DNA of 64,000 nt from PALSA-612 sp963704335 (GCA_963704335.1 OY969889.1:1240001-1304000); one strand, 5' to 3'; positions 25,247-34,545 are shown, counted from the stretch's first letter. Notes: generated from the sequence alone by a model not told the origin. Made by a program: numbers and translations.

Positions 25247-26167
25247 CTACGCCCGCAGCGCCAGACGAGCTGCCCGCCGGAGGGGGTTCAGGTGATGGAA
25301 CGGGTCGAGGCTCGCCTTCTGGACGCCGACCGCCCGCCGCCGGATCCGCTGGACTCGTTCGACCTCACGCGGTCCCGCCTTCGCGACCGCGAAGCTAGTG
25401 CTCGCGGTCGCTGCGAGATGCTGTGGCTGTGGCAGCCAGTACGACGACCGAGGGTCGTCCATGTGCTCCTGATGCACAAAGGGGTAGTACCACCCGTTGA
25501 CCCAGCCGGCTGCCGCGAGGTGGACGCAGTACGTCGGAAAGCCCATCGCTTCCCGGAGTAGTCCGACACTCACGACGCACTCGCGCTTCATCAGGAAGCC
25601 GCTTCCTTCGACCCAGCAGTTGCGGAGTATCCGGTGGCGCGCGGCGAAGGTCTCGATCTTCGATGCGGCGAGCTCTGGCCGGAAGTCCTCGGGAGGGAAC
25701 CGCCAGCAGCCGATGACCCCGAGCTCGGGAACATCGCCGTGCGCCTGTCGGAGGACCGTGGCCCAGTCGCTGTGGACGAGGCAATCGTCGTCCACCTTGC
25801 TGAGGTAGCCGCCCGCCGATCCTTGCAGCAGCCAGTCAATAGGCTTCCAGAGCCCCCGGTGACCGGTGTTCTCGACGCTGTGGTGAAACCGATGAACGCG
25901 CGGATGATCGAGGTACGACTTCACGAGCTCGAGCGTTTCCTCCTGCTCGCCGTTGTGCCAGATCCAAACGCGCATCGATTCGTCGCACGTGGAGAGAAGC
26001 CGGTCGAGCGAAAGCTGTGTGAAGACGGGACGGTCGTGGGTGACCATCAGGATGTCGATGGAGTCGTCGGTCGACGAGGGCACGGCGGGCGAGCCTTTCG
26101 GGTTGCCAAGAACCGATACCGTGCCGCGCCCAGCCGGCCGGCTCCGCCAGCGTCGTGCGCCGTCCAC
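25247..26167 (-). CDS. GT2-like glycosyltransferase
   Basis: 306 residues. IDILMVTHDRPVFTQLSLDR is the first nucleotide-sugar-binding strand of a GT-A fold and SKVDDDCLVHSDW carries the DxD-type metal site. The C-terminal MKRECVVSVGLLREAMGF and WVNGWYYPFVHQEHMDDP resemble acceptor-binding segments. It likely transfers a sugar onto a surface polysaccharide, in keeping with the adjacent GT and Wzm/Wzt genes, from which it is divergently transcribed. A TAGAGT box ends 6 nt before the GTG, supporting this start over a later GTG at 26083. Confidence 0.75.
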   Translation of the reverse strand: MDGARRWRSRPAGRGTVSVLGNPKGSPAVPSSTDDSIDILMVTHDRPVFTQLSLDRLLSTCDESMRVWIWHNGEQEETLELVKSYLDHPRVHRFHHSVENTGHRGLWKPIDWLLQGSAGGYLSKVDDDCLVHSDWATVLRQAHGDVPELGVIGCWRFPPEDFRPELAASKIETFAARHRILRNCWVEGSGFLMKRECVVSVGLLREAMGFPTYCVHLAAAGWVNGWYYPFVHQEHMDDPRSSYWLPQPQHLAATASTSFAVAKAGPREVERVQRIRRRAVGVQKASLDPFHHLNPLRRAARLALRA

Positions 26168-26173
26168 TATCTG

Positions 26174-26179
26174 ACTCTA
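26174..26179 (-). promoter_or_regulatory. Leaderless -10 box (TAGAGT) for the 25247-26167 glycosyltransferase
   Basis: On the minus strand TAGAGT ends 6 nt before the GTG at 26167. Confidence 0.5.
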
Positions 26180-26392
26180 CTCCGTAATCGAGCGCCTGCA
26201 AACCGTGGTGCCGTTGTCATTGGCCGCGAGCTTCGTGATTGCGGGACCCCATATGCCGGACTACAGTGAGCTGGTTCGGCGCCAACCATGAACTGATGGA
26301 GAGTTTCACTGCAACAGCTCCGGGCGGGCTTCAGCCTGTCGTGCTCGGCGGGTCTGATCGAGCCGTCCGTGGGCGGGTGGACCGGGGTTGAC

Positions 26393-27478
26393 ATGACCGC
26401 AGTCCGCTCGAAGAATCTCGACGTCAGCGTCGTGATACCGACGCGAAATCGATCCGCCCTGCTCGGACGCTGCTTGCGCGCAGCGCTCGCGCAGGAGGTC
26501 GTACGCTTCGAAGTGATCGTCGTCGACGATGCCTCAAGCGACGCCACCGCTGAGGTCGTGGCCGCGCACGACGACGCGCGCGTTCGCCTGATCTCGCTCG
26601 ACGAGCGCCACGGGGTCTCGCGTGCGCGCAACATCGGCATCGCCCATGCGAGCGGCGAGTGGCTAGCGTTCCTGGACGACGACGATCTCTGGGCACCGTG
26701 GAAGCTTCGCCGGCAATTGGACGCGGCACACGAACAGGGAGGGCATTTCGTCTATGGCGCCGCCGTTGTCATCGACGGCAACGATGCAATCGTCCGATTC
26801 GGCCGTCCGCCAGGGCCCGCCGGCCTGCACGAGGTTCTGTTCCGCAAGAACGTCATTCCCGGCGGTTGCTCGAACGTTGTCGCGAGGACGGAGTTGATTC
26901 GAAGCGTCGAGGGATTCGACCCTGCGCTCGCACAGCTGGCCGACCGCGACCTGTGGATCCGACTCGCGGAGGCAGGCCGGCCCGCCGCCTGCGAGAGCCT
27001 CGTTGTCGCCTATCGGCTGCACGACGGGAACATGCGATGCCAGCCGGACCTCGATGGCGCCGGCGAGCTGGAATATCTCATCCAGAAGCACGGTGCCCTG
27101 CGCGACCGCGATGCGATTCATCAGTCGCGGGTGTCCGGGTACCGCTACTTCGCCCGCGCGCAGCTTCGTTCGGGCCGGCGGCTGGCTGCAGCGTCGATCT
27201 TCGCGGCCCTCGCCCGTAAGGAGCGGAGAGCCGACGACTTCGGGCGTGCGCTCGCTGCGCTGGTCGCCGGCGGGAAGCCCCCCTGGCTCGTGAGACCGTA
27301 CCGGCCTCGTCTGCACGAGACCGCTGCGGAGGAAATCGACTGGCTGAGGCAGCGCCCGCGCCACGAGATCGACTGGCTCTGGGAGCTCACCCTCGCGCGG
27401 ATCGACCCCCCGCCGGCGAGTGCCGACGCGTACCCCGTCGGCGGCGGCGACAGGCCACTTGTGGCTCGGGTCGGCTGA
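26393..27478 (+). CDS. Family 2 glycosyltransferase
   Basis: 361 residues from the ATG at 26393; an in-frame upstream start at 26369 is less likely. VSVVIPTRNRSALLGRCLRA, VIVVDDASSDAT and EWLAFLDDDDLWAPWKL give the complete GT2 nucleotide and metal-binding core; GFDPALAQLADRDLWIRLA is the usual acceptor-side ED/RD motif. A C-terminal ~100-residue extension is Arg-rich. It is the first plus-strand gene of the polysaccharide locus, 225 bp from the divergent GT gene. Confidence 0.88.
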   Translation: MTAVRSKNLDVSVVIPTRNRSALLGRCLRAALAQEVVRFEVIVVDDASSDATAEVVAAHDDARVRLISLDERHGVSRARNIGIAHASGEWLAFLDDDDLWAPWKLRRQLDAAHEQGGHFVYGAAVVIDGNDAIVRFGRPPGPAGLHEVLFRKNVIPGGCSNVVARTELIRSVEGFDPALAQLADRDLWIRLAEAGRPAACESLVVAYRLHDGNMRCQPDLDGAGELEYLIQKHGALRDRDAIHQSRVSGYRYFARAQLRSGRRLAAASIFAALARKERRADDFGRALAALVAGGKPPWLVRPYRPRLHETAAEEIDWLRQRPRHEIDWLWELTLARIDPPPASADAYPVGGGDRPLVARVG

Positions 27479-27510
27479 GCGCCGGCAACCTGAGCACAGA
27501 AGAGCAAGCG

Positions 27511-27942
27511 ATGCACTCGTCCCATTCCGTCAAAGTCATCCGGATATCGCTCGACGATCCGCTCGAGCCGGTCGTCGTCGAGGAGCGCTACACGGGCGTT
27601 CTCATCGTCGTGATGTCGCAGGGCTCGATCATCGGGGAGATTCGCCTACCCGCGATCGGCATTCTCTCCAAGGAGTTCCTCGGTCGACTGATCGCGCACC
27701 GTTGCGGAGAGGCGCTCTGGCGCCAGCACCTCGCCTCGACGTTCCTCGACGCCACGCGCGGTCCTTCCGGGTCGATCGAGCGAGGCGCGGTTCCGACGGT
27801 CTCCGTGGTCGTTTGCACCCGCGATCGATCCGACCAGCTCCGAGACTGCCTGCAAAGCCTGCTGGCGCTTGACCCGCCTGCAGCCGAGATCCTCGTCGTC
27901 GACAACTGCGCCGAGCGACGAGGCAACGCGGCTCGTCTGTGA
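27511..27942 (+). CDS. N-terminal part of frameshifted tandem GT2 glycosyltransferase
   Basis: The first 90 residues form a small domain (VLIVVMSQGSIIGEIRLPA, then EFLGRLIAHRCGEALWRQHL) that also precedes the GT2 domain in the gene ending at 31235. A GT2 core then starts (TVSVVVCTRDRSDQLRDCLQ, ILVVDN) and is cut off by a stop at 27942. The continuation, APSDEATRLVCDDLPV, is in another frame from 27908. Dropping the T at 27907 restores DNAPSDEATR, which matches DNAPLDDRTR in the paralogue downstream. Either a consensus error or a broken gene. Confidence 0.75.
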   Translation: MHSSHSVKVIRISLDDPLEPVVVEERYTGVLIVVMSQGSIIGEIRLPAIGILSKEFLGRLIAHRCGEALWRQHLASTFLDATRGPSGSIERGAVPTVSVVVCTRDRSDQLRDCLQSLLALDPPAAEILVVDNCAERRGNAARL

Positions 27943-29781
27943 CGACCTGCCGGTGCGGTACGTCCTCGAGCCTCTGCCGGGCCAGTCGCGAGCGCGCAAC
28001 CGCGGCATCATCGAGACCACGGCGGACCTGGTCGCCTTCACCGACGATGACTGCCTCGTCGATCCCGGCTGGCTCGACCGACTGGAGGAGACCTTCGCCG
28101 ACTCGCTCGTCGACGCAGCGACGGGCTACGTCGGCCCGGCAGAGCTCGAGACGCCCTCGCAGATCTACTTCGAGCTTCACGGCGGCTTCGGGCGAGGGCT
28201 CTCCAGGCGGGTGTTCGACGGATCCATCGAGTCGCCGGTGCGCGTCGCGGGCAGGGCGGGTGCCGGAGCGAACATGATCCTCAGGCGGAGCGCCTTTGGA
28301 CGCGTCGGGCTCTTCGCGGAGGACCTCGGCCCCGGGACGCCCGCTCGCGCAGCCGACGAGACGGATCTCTTCTACCGCATTCTCGCCAGAGGCGGCCGGA
28401 TCGTCTTCGACCCCTCGCGCATCGTCTGGCACCGCCACCGCCGCGATCCCGCGGCCCTGCGGAAGATCTTCTCCGAGTACGGCGTTGCCGTCTCCGCGTT
28501 CGTCACGCGCTCGCTTCTCCGTTATCGCGAGCCCGCCGCCCTGTCCGTGCTCGGCTGGTGGGGATCTCATCTATGGCGGAACCTCGTGTGGATTCTGCGG
28601 CGCGAGCCGCGCCGCATCCCCGTTCGAGCGTTCCTCGCCGAGGTTGCCGGAACCTTGAAGGGGCCCTGGGCGCTCGGCCGCTCGCGGCGCTCCCGGCGCG
28701 GGATTCCGCCGCTCGCGCTGCCGGCGTCAGACGAGAGCGAGCGGCCGCCTGCCATTGCCGCACCCGTCATGGTCTCCGCTGCTTGCCCGCCGATCTCGGT
28801 CGTCATCCCGTCACACAACCGGCGTGAGCTTCTCGGCCGTGTGCTGCTGGGGCTTGCGACTCAGACCTATCCGGCCGAGCGGTTCGAGACGGTCCTCGTC
28901 CTCGACAACTGCACCGACGGGAGTGCCGAGCTCGCGCGCTCCATGTCGCTTCCCTATGCCCTCCGTCTCGTCGAACACGACGCGCGGAACTCGGCGGCAA
29001 GCCGGAACCGAGGCGTTCGCGAGGCTGTCAACGCGGTCGTCGTCCTGCTGGACGACGACGTAGTCCCTGATGCCAGCACACTCGCCGCGCACGCCGAGAG
29101 CCACCGGCAGACCCTTGTCCGCCAGGCGGCACTCGGCGACTGCCCGCCCTGGATCGAGGGTCGGTCGCCATGGGAGCTATCGCTCCGCAACTGGTGGGAG
29201 GACTTTTATCGCCGACGCGCCGAGCCGGGCCACCGCTGGGCATTCTCCGACTTTGCCAGCGCGAACGCTTCACTCGATCGGACGACGCTGCTCGAGCATC
29301 CGTATGACGAGGCGTTTCCCGGACGGCGCGAGGACTGGGAGCTGGGGCTGCGCCTGCTCGAAGCCGGTGTGAGCTTCGCCCACTGCCCCGGGGCTCGCCC
29401 ATGGCACTACCTCGATCCGACGTTCACTACGGCGCTCGAGCACCGGCGCGACGACGGGCGCGCGGATGCGCGCTTCGCCGCCAAGCACCCGCACGCCAGC
29501 GTGCGATTGCCGTTGGCGGCGTTCCTCTGGTCGGTCGACGACGACTGGCTCCACGATCGGGTCCGGCTTGCGTGCGAGGACCCGGGCCGGGCCGAACGTC
29601 GCATCCAGGGACGGCTGCGGCAAATGGATCTGGTGGCGGCGTTGCACCTCCGCCGGCGTTGGCGGAGACAGGCTCGGCGGTTGCTTCGCGAGGCGTACGT
29701 CCTCGGCCTCGCCGACGAGCTCGGCTCCTCTGCGGGTGTGACCGAGGCTCGCCTCGTCGATCTTCAGCGGGGGAGAGGTGA
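27908..29781 (+). CDS. Main part of frameshifted tandem GT2 glycosyltransferase
   Basis: Continuation of the gene starting at 27511 after the shift at 27907. It holds the rest of GT2 domain 1 (LVAFTDDDCLVDPGWLDRLE, ADETDLFYRILARGG) and a complete GT2 domain 2 (ISVVIPSHNRRELLGRVLL, VVVLLDDDVVPDASTL, GRREDWELGLRLLEAG). Protein-like sequence ends near VDLQRG at 29770. Beyond that the frame stays open to 30055 but turns Arg-rich, the look of an out-of-frame GC-rich read. One extra G in the run 29769-29773 would place a TGA at the GTG of the next gene (GTGA); one fewer would fuse the two genes. Confidence 0.75.
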
Positions 29782-31235
29782 CGCGGATCTCGCTCGATGC
29801 CCCGGACCCGCTCGGGTTCGCTACGACGGCGATCTCGGCGGAGCTCGAAGTCGTGACCGCAGGGTCGACTGTCGGCCGGGTGGTCGCCGTCGACCCGGGA
29901 GCTCAGTGGGACTGGCTCAACGTGACGGAGCGCGTCGTCGGAGCCGTCGGCGAGGAGGCGAGGGAGGCGACCGTCCTCGCCGCGCTGGATCGCGTCGCCG
30001 AGCACCCCGCCTCCTCGGCGAGAAGGAAAACGAGCGAGTCGAGCATGTCCGCTAAGCCACTCGACTTCGAGCTGACCGGGCGCGGCGAGCTTCCAACCGT
30101 GTCCTCGCGGTACGCAAATGTCCGCCTCCTCGTGCGCGTGCTCGGGCAGCCGATCGCGTCCGTCGACGTCGAGAATCACCCCGGCAAGCTCGAGCGTGCA
30201 CAGCTCAGACGCGAGCTTGCGTCGCGGCTCGCACCGACGATCTGGGCCGAGTTGACAGCAGAGTCGTGGGCCAGCGGTGGCGAGAGCGCGCCGCCGCAGC
30301 CGATGTCGGTCGTTGTCTGCACCCGCAATCGCCCCGAGTACCTCGAGGGCTGTCTGGCGGCGCTGGCCCTCCAGACCCATCCCGCACACGAGGTGATCGT
30401 CGTCGACAACGCTCCGTTGGACGATCGAACCCGCGGCGTGGCCGCGCGGTTCGGCACGCGGTACATCGTCGAGCCGAGACCGGGGCTCGATTGGGCGCGG
30501 AACCGCGGGCTGGCGGAAGCGCGCCACCCGTTCGTCGCGTTCACGGACGACGACGCAACGCCGGATCGCGGGTGGCTGACGACCCTCGCTCACGGGTTCG
30601 TCTCGGATGACGTCGGAGTCGTGACCGGCCTCGTCGTTCCCGCCGAGCTCGAGACGCGCGCGCAGGCGATCTTCGAGGACCTCTACGGGGGGATGGGCAA
30701 GGGCTTCGAGGTGAGGATCTTCTCGCGCCGAGACGGGCTCGTACCGTTCCAGCCTCACGTCTACGGCGTCGGCTGCAACATGGCCTTCCGGAAGGCGGCG
30801 TTGGACGAGCTGGGCGGCTTCGACCGGGCACTTGACATCGGCACGCCTTCAGGAGGAGGCGGCGACCTCGACGCGTTCCAGCGCCTCGTAGAAGCGGGAT
30901 GGGCAATCGTCTACCGTCCGGATGCCGTGGTCCGGCACACCCACCGCCGCATGATGAGCGAGCTCCACAGGCAGATTTACGACAACGGCCGGGGCTACTG
31001 CGCCACCGCCTGCGCCGCTCTCGTTCGCGCGCGCGGCTCCGGCCGCGTCAGGATCGTCCGCGCGCTCTGGCGGTGGCTCTGGACGTGGCATGTCCGCAGA
31101 ATCGTGCGTCGCCGCGACGGGATGCCGCTTTCGCTGCTGCTCGCGGAGCTCCGAGGCGCCGCAGCGGGGCCGTTCTGTTACGCGGCGGCGCGACGCCGCG
31201 CCAGACGTCTCGCCCTAGACGCGTATGAGCGGTAG
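29778..31235 (+). CDS. Family 2 glycosyltransferase with N-terminal accessory domain
   Basis: 485 residues from the GTG at 29778, preceded by a G-rich Shine-Dalgarno-like run. MSVVVCTRNRPEYLEGCLAA, VIVVDNAPLDDRTR, VAFTDDDATPDRGWLTTL and GGGGDLDAFQRLVEAG define GT2. The region before it, YANVRLLVRVLGQPIASVDV, matches the accessory domain of the 27511 gene. The first 88 residues are unique; an alternative ATG at 30044 (MSAKPLDFEL) would give a 396-residue protein resembling that paralogue more closely. It precedes the ABC exporter permease by 15 bp, indicating one operon. Confidence 0.82.
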   Translation: MTRISLDAPDPLGFATTAISAELEVVTAGSTVGRVVAVDPGAQWDWLNVTERVVGAVGEEAREATVLAALDRVAEHPASSARRKTSESSMSAKPLDFELTGRGELPTVSSRYANVRLLVRVLGQPIASVDVENHPGKLERAQLRRELASRLAPTIWAELTAESWASGGESAPPQPMSVVVCTRNRPEYLEGCLAALALQTHPAHEVIVVDNAPLDDRTRGVAARFGTRYIVEPRPGLDWARNRGLAEARHPFVAFTDDDATPDRGWLTTLAHGFVSDDVGVVTGLVVPAELETRAQAIFEDLYGGMGKGFEVRIFSRRDGLVPFQPHVYGVGCNMAFRKAALDELGGFDRALDIGTPSGGGGDLDAFQRLVEAGWAIVYRPDAVVRHTHRRMMSELHRQIYDNGRGYCATACAALVRARGSGRVRIVRALWRWLWTWHVRRIVRRRDGMPLSLLLAELRGAAAGPFCYAAARRRARRLALDAYER

Positions 31236-31250
31236 CCTCGAGACGGACAC

Positions 31251-32078
31251 GTGTCTCGGACGGTCCGCCACCGTCTGCGCCTCGGAGCGGCACGCCGGCG
31301 GGAGATGCTGCCTCGCAGGGCAGATCTCGCCCACTTCAGAGACCTGATCGTCCACCTCGTGCGGCGTGACCTCGCTGTTCGCTACCGAGGCTCAGCGCTC
31401 GGGTGGCTCTGGTCAATCACCCCGGCGCTGCTTCTGCTCCTGGTGACGTCGTTCTTCTTCACGCGCGTGCTGCCTGTCAACGTCGACAACTTCCCCGTGT
31501 TCCTGCTCGTCGGGATTCTCGCGTGGACCCTGTTCGCGGCCGGTCTGCAGATGGCGACTGGGTCGCTCGAGTCGGGCCGCAGTCTCGTGCTCCGGCCCGG
31601 GTTCCCAACGATAGTCCTGCCGCTCGTCTCCGTCCTCGTCGTCTTCACCGACTACGTGATCGCCTTACCGATCCTGTTCATCGCGCTCGCATTCACGAGC
31701 GGGGTGTCGGCCGAGGCCCTCCTGCTGCCGCTTCTGCTCCTGATCCAGCTCGTGTTCGTCGCCGGCCTCGGCTTGGTGTTTGCACCGCTGCAGGTCTACT
31801 TCAAGGACACGCGGCAGTTCGTCGGGGTAGTGATCCTGGCCGGCTTCTGGATGACGCCGATCTTCTACGAGCAAAGGCAAGTACCGGAAGCCTTTGTGCC
31901 GCTGTATCACGCTAATCCGATGGCTCATCTGATCGAAGCCCAACGCGACATCCTCCTGGACGGGCAACTTCCGTCCGGGCTGACCATCGGGTTGGTCGCG
32001 ATAGCTGCGTGCGCCTTCTTCGCGGGCGGCTGCGCGGTGTTCTCGCGGCTGAGGCACTCGTTGCCGGAGAAGCTATGA
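31251..32078 (+). CDS. wzm: Polysaccharide ABC exporter permease (Wzm/TagG-like)
   Basis: 275 residues with a cytoplasmic N-terminus LVRRDLAVRYRGSALGWLWS, the signature of ABC-2 polysaccharide permeases, and six predicted membrane segments (for example PALLLLLVTSFFFTRVL and LLLPLLLLIQLVFVAGLGLV). YFKDTRQFVGVVILAGFWMTPIFY is another family hallmark. It exports lipid-linked glycans across the cytoplasmic membrane with the ATPase encoded next. GTG start; its stop overlaps the ATPase ATG (ATGA at 32075). Confidence 0.93.
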   Translation: MSRTVRHRLRLGAARRREMLPRRADLAHFRDLIVHLVRRDLAVRYRGSALGWLWSITPALLLLLVTSFFFTRVLPVNVDNFPVFLLVGILAWTLFAAGLQMATGSLESGRSLVLRPGFPTIVLPLVSVLVVFTDYVIALPILFIALAFTSGVSAEALLLPLLLLIQLVFVAGLGLVFAPLQVYFKDTRQFVGVVILAGFWMTPIFYEQRQVPEAFVPLYHANPMAHLIEAQRDILLDGQLPSGLTIGLVAIAACAFFAGGCAVFSRLRHSLPEKL

Positions 32079-33301
32079 GCGACCGGCTCGCTTTCGCCGT
32101 CGACGGGGTCTGGAAGAGCTATGACCGTGACGGGCTGCGGCCGACGACGTTGAAGCAGGCCGTCCTGCGCCCACTCAGCTGGCCGCGCCGGGCTCAGTTC
32201 TGGGCTTTGTCGGACGTCAACCTGCGAGTGAACGAAGGCGACACTGTGGGATTGATAGGAGCCAACGGCGCCGGCAAGTCGACGCTGCTTCGCCTCGTCG
32301 CCGGCCTTGGGAAGCCGACGCGCGGCCGGATCACCCGCTTCCGTAGAGTGCAGGCGATCCTCACGCTCGGGGACACGTTCGACCCCGTGCTGACGGGGCG
32401 TGAGAATGCGGTCAGCTCGGCGATCATCGCAGGATTCACGCGGAAGCAGGCGCAACGGAAGCTCGACGAGATCGTCGCCTTCGCCGAGCTCGAGGAGTTC
32501 ATCGACCAGCCGCTCAGGATGTACAGCAGCGGCATGATGCTGCGTCTCGCGTTCTCCGTTGCCGCGAGCGTCGAGCCGGAGATTCTCGTGCTCGACGAGG
32601 TGCTCTCGGTGGGAGATCTGCGCTTCCAGAGCAAATGCGCCGCCCGTCTGCAGGAGTTCCAGGAGAACGGGACGACGATCCTGCTTGCCTCACACGACGA
32701 GGGGCAGGTGATGAGTCTCTGCAACCGGGCGGTCTGGCTTTCCCGCGGGCAGATGCGTTCGCATGGTTCTCCCGAGAGCGTCTACGCGGCCTACCGCACA
32801 GCGATGCGGGACGAGACGGAGCGCCGCCTGGAGACGCTTCCGGAGGAACTTCGGGAACGGCGGGAAGAAGGTGCCGAGGAGCATCGCTTCGGCACGCGGG
32901 AGATAGAGATCAAGGCCATCCGCGTTCATCCGCAGCAGCCGCGGATCGGCGGCCCGGAAGGAGGGCCAGCGCTCGAGATCGAGCTCGAGCTCGAGCCGAA
33001 CGTCCCGGTGGACGAGCCGATCGTGGGCGTCTCGGTGCATCGCCTCGGAGACGGCCTCAAGGTCGTCGATGTCAATACGCAGGGCGACGGCGTCGAGCTC
33101 GGGCGCCTCGAACGTCGCACCGCTGTGCGCCTATCCCTTGATCACCTCGATCTCGAACCGGGGTCGTACTACCTCGATGCCGGCGTCTACGAGCGCGACT
33201 GGGGGTACGTCTACGACTACCGCTGGCAGGCCCACCAGCTCCACGTCGGAGCGTCGAAGGGCGGCGGCTTTGGTCCGTCTCGGCGGTGGTCGTCGACCTG
33301 A
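32075..33301 (+). CDS. wzt: Polysaccharide ABC exporter ATPase with C-terminal carbohydrate-binding domain (Wzt-like)
   Basis: 408 residues. The ATPase domain has Walker A GANGAGKST, signature YSSGMMLRLAFS, Walker B ILVLDEVLSVGD and switch histidine in LLASHDEGQ. After residue ~270 a beta-sandwich follows (EIEIKAIRV, GVSVHRLGDGLKVVDVNTQG), which corresponds to the Wzt C-terminal domain that recognises a terminal modification of the finished glycan. Its presence suggests chain-length-terminated export. Start ATG overlaps the permease stop. Confidence 0.92.
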   Translation: MSDRLAFAVDGVWKSYDRDGLRPTTLKQAVLRPLSWPRRAQFWALSDVNLRVNEGDTVGLIGANGAGKSTLLRLVAGLGKPTRGRITRFRRVQAILTLGDTFDPVLTGRENAVSSAIIAGFTRKQAQRKLDEIVAFAELEEFIDQPLRMYSSGMMLRLAFSVAASVEPEILVLDEVLSVGDLRFQSKCAARLQEFQENGTTILLASHDEGQVMSLCNRAVWLSRGQMRSHGSPESVYAAYRTAMRDETERRLETLPEELRERREEGAEEHRFGTREIEIKAIRVHPQQPRIGGPEGGPALEIELELEPNVPVDEPIVGVSVHRLGDGLKVVDVNTQGDGVELGRLERRTAVRLSLDHLDLEPGSYYLDAGVYERDWGYVYDYRWQAHQLHVGASKGGGFGPSRRWSST

Positions 33302-33328
33302 GCCCAAATGCTCCTTCGGGTCTACGCG

Positions 33329-34498
33329 CTACTCGAGTCGCGTCAACGCGTCAAGCAGCCGATCTACCTCGTCCATCGTGTTGTAGTGGACGAAGCCCGC
33401 GCGCACGGCGCCGCCGGAGTCTTCGAGCCCCAGCCGTTTCAGCACCTCGAGCGCGTAGTAATTGCCCGGCCAGAGGGCGATGCCCCGCTCGCCGAGCCGC
33501 CGCCCGACCTCGTCGGGCGCAGTCCCGTCGAGCGTGAACATGAACGTCGGCACGCGTCCGTCCATCGTCTGCCTCCCGTAGAGCGTCACGTCCTCCGGGA
33601 GCCCGTCCAGGAACCGCTCGCCGAGCGACCGCTCATGTGCCTGGATGGCCGGCCAGCCGATCGACTCGACGTATTCGACGGCTGCGACGAAACCGGCGAG
33701 GAGCTCGAACGGCTGCGTCCCCGTCTCGAAGCGATGGCCGAGCGGCTCGTCGAGCTGCGGTCGCACTTTGTACGGCCGCCATGCCTCGGCGAACTCTCGC
33801 CGCGCGTACGCGACTCCCAGGTGAGGCCCGAAGAACTTGTACGGCGAGCAGACGAGGACGTCGACTCCCCAGGAGGCAACGTCGGTCGGGATGTGCGGTG
33901 CGGCGTGAACGGCGTCGGCCCAGGCGAGCGCGCCGACGCTGTGCGCCAGCTCCACGATCCTCGGGACGTCCGTCAGCGTCCCGACGGCGTTCGAAGCGAC
34001 AGGGAAGGCGACGACGCGGGTGCGCGGGGAAAGCTGTGCCTCCAGATCGGCGAGATCGACGTCACATTCGTCCGTGATGTCGGCGAAGCGGACCTCGAGG
34101 CCGAGGTCGTGGGCCAGCTCGAGCCACGGTGCGACGTTGCCGTCGTGGTCGAGGCGGGTGACGACGATCTCGTCTCCAGGCTCGAAGCTACGGCCCGCGG
34201 TGCGCGACAGCGCGAACGACAGCGAGGTCATGTTGGCGCCGAACGTCACCTCTTCGGGCGAGCAGCCGAGAAAGCGGCCGGCGGCTTCGCGCGCGGCTTC
34301 GACGACGCGCACGGTGCGCTCGCTCGTTTCGAACGGCCCGCCAATGTTGGCGTTGGATTCGCGCAGATACGCGGAGATGGCATCGATCACCTCGTCGGGA
34401 ACCTGTGTCCCGCCGGGCCCGTCGAGCAGCACCAGGTCGCGCTGGAGCGCGCTGTAGCGCCTGCGGATGGCCTCGACGTCGAGCGTCGCGATGCTCAC
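33329..34498 (-). CDS. Cysteine desulfurase-like class V aminotransferase
   Basis: 389 residues from a GTG at 34498; a GTG 12 nt upstream (34510) is also in frame. PLP-lysine in CSPYKFFGPHLG, phosphate-binding NMTSLSFALS, and the aspartate in ADAVHAAPH place it in fold type I class V. GPGGTQVPDEVIDAISAYL is typical of the desulfurase-like subfamily often found apart from Fe-S genes. There is no catalytic-cysteine loop of IscS/SufS, so sulfur donation is doubtful. A TAGTGT box ends 8 nt before GTG 34498 and favours that start. Divergent from the phosphatase fusion. Confidence 0.85.
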   Translation of the reverse strand: MSIATLDVEAIRRRYSALQRDLVLLDGPGGTQVPDEVIDAISAYLRESNANIGGPFETSERTVRVVEAAREAAGRFLGCSPEEVTFGANMTSLSFALSRTAGRSFEPGDEIVVTRLDHDGNVAPWLELAHDLGLEVRFADITDECDVDLADLEAQLSPRTRVVAFPVASNAVGTLTDVPRIVELAHSVGALAWADAVHAAPHIPTDVASWGVDVLVCSPYKFFGPHLGVAYARREFAEAWRPYKVRPQLDEPLGHRFETGTQPFELLAGFVAAVEYVESIGWPAIQAHERSLGERFLDGLPEDVTLYGRQTMDGRVPTFMFTLDGTAPDEVGRRLGERGIALWPGNYYALEVLKRLGLEDSGGAVRAGFVHYNTMDEVDRLLDALTRLE

Positions 34499-34506
34499 GT
34501 TGGCCA

Positions 34507-34512
34507 ACACTA
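34507..34512 (-). promoter_or_regulatory. Leaderless -10 box (TAGTGT) for the class V aminotransferase
   Basis: On the minus strand TAGTGT ends 8 nt before the GTG at 34498; it would leave the GTG at 34510 untranscribed. Confidence 0.45.
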
Positions 34513-34532
34513 GCGACCCTCTCGCTCGCAGC

Positions 34533-34538
34533 TACGCT
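34533..34538 (+). promoter_or_regulatory. Leaderless -10 box (TACGCT) for the phosphatase-propeller fusion
   Basis: TACGCT ends 7 nt before the GTG at 34546. Confidence 0.45.
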
Positions 34539-34545
34539 GGATGAC

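Noticed and set aside
33329..34498. A true cysteine desulfurase for Fe-S assembly
   Set aside because: There is no catalytic-cysteine loop and no isc/suf genes nearby; only the PLP fold is supported.
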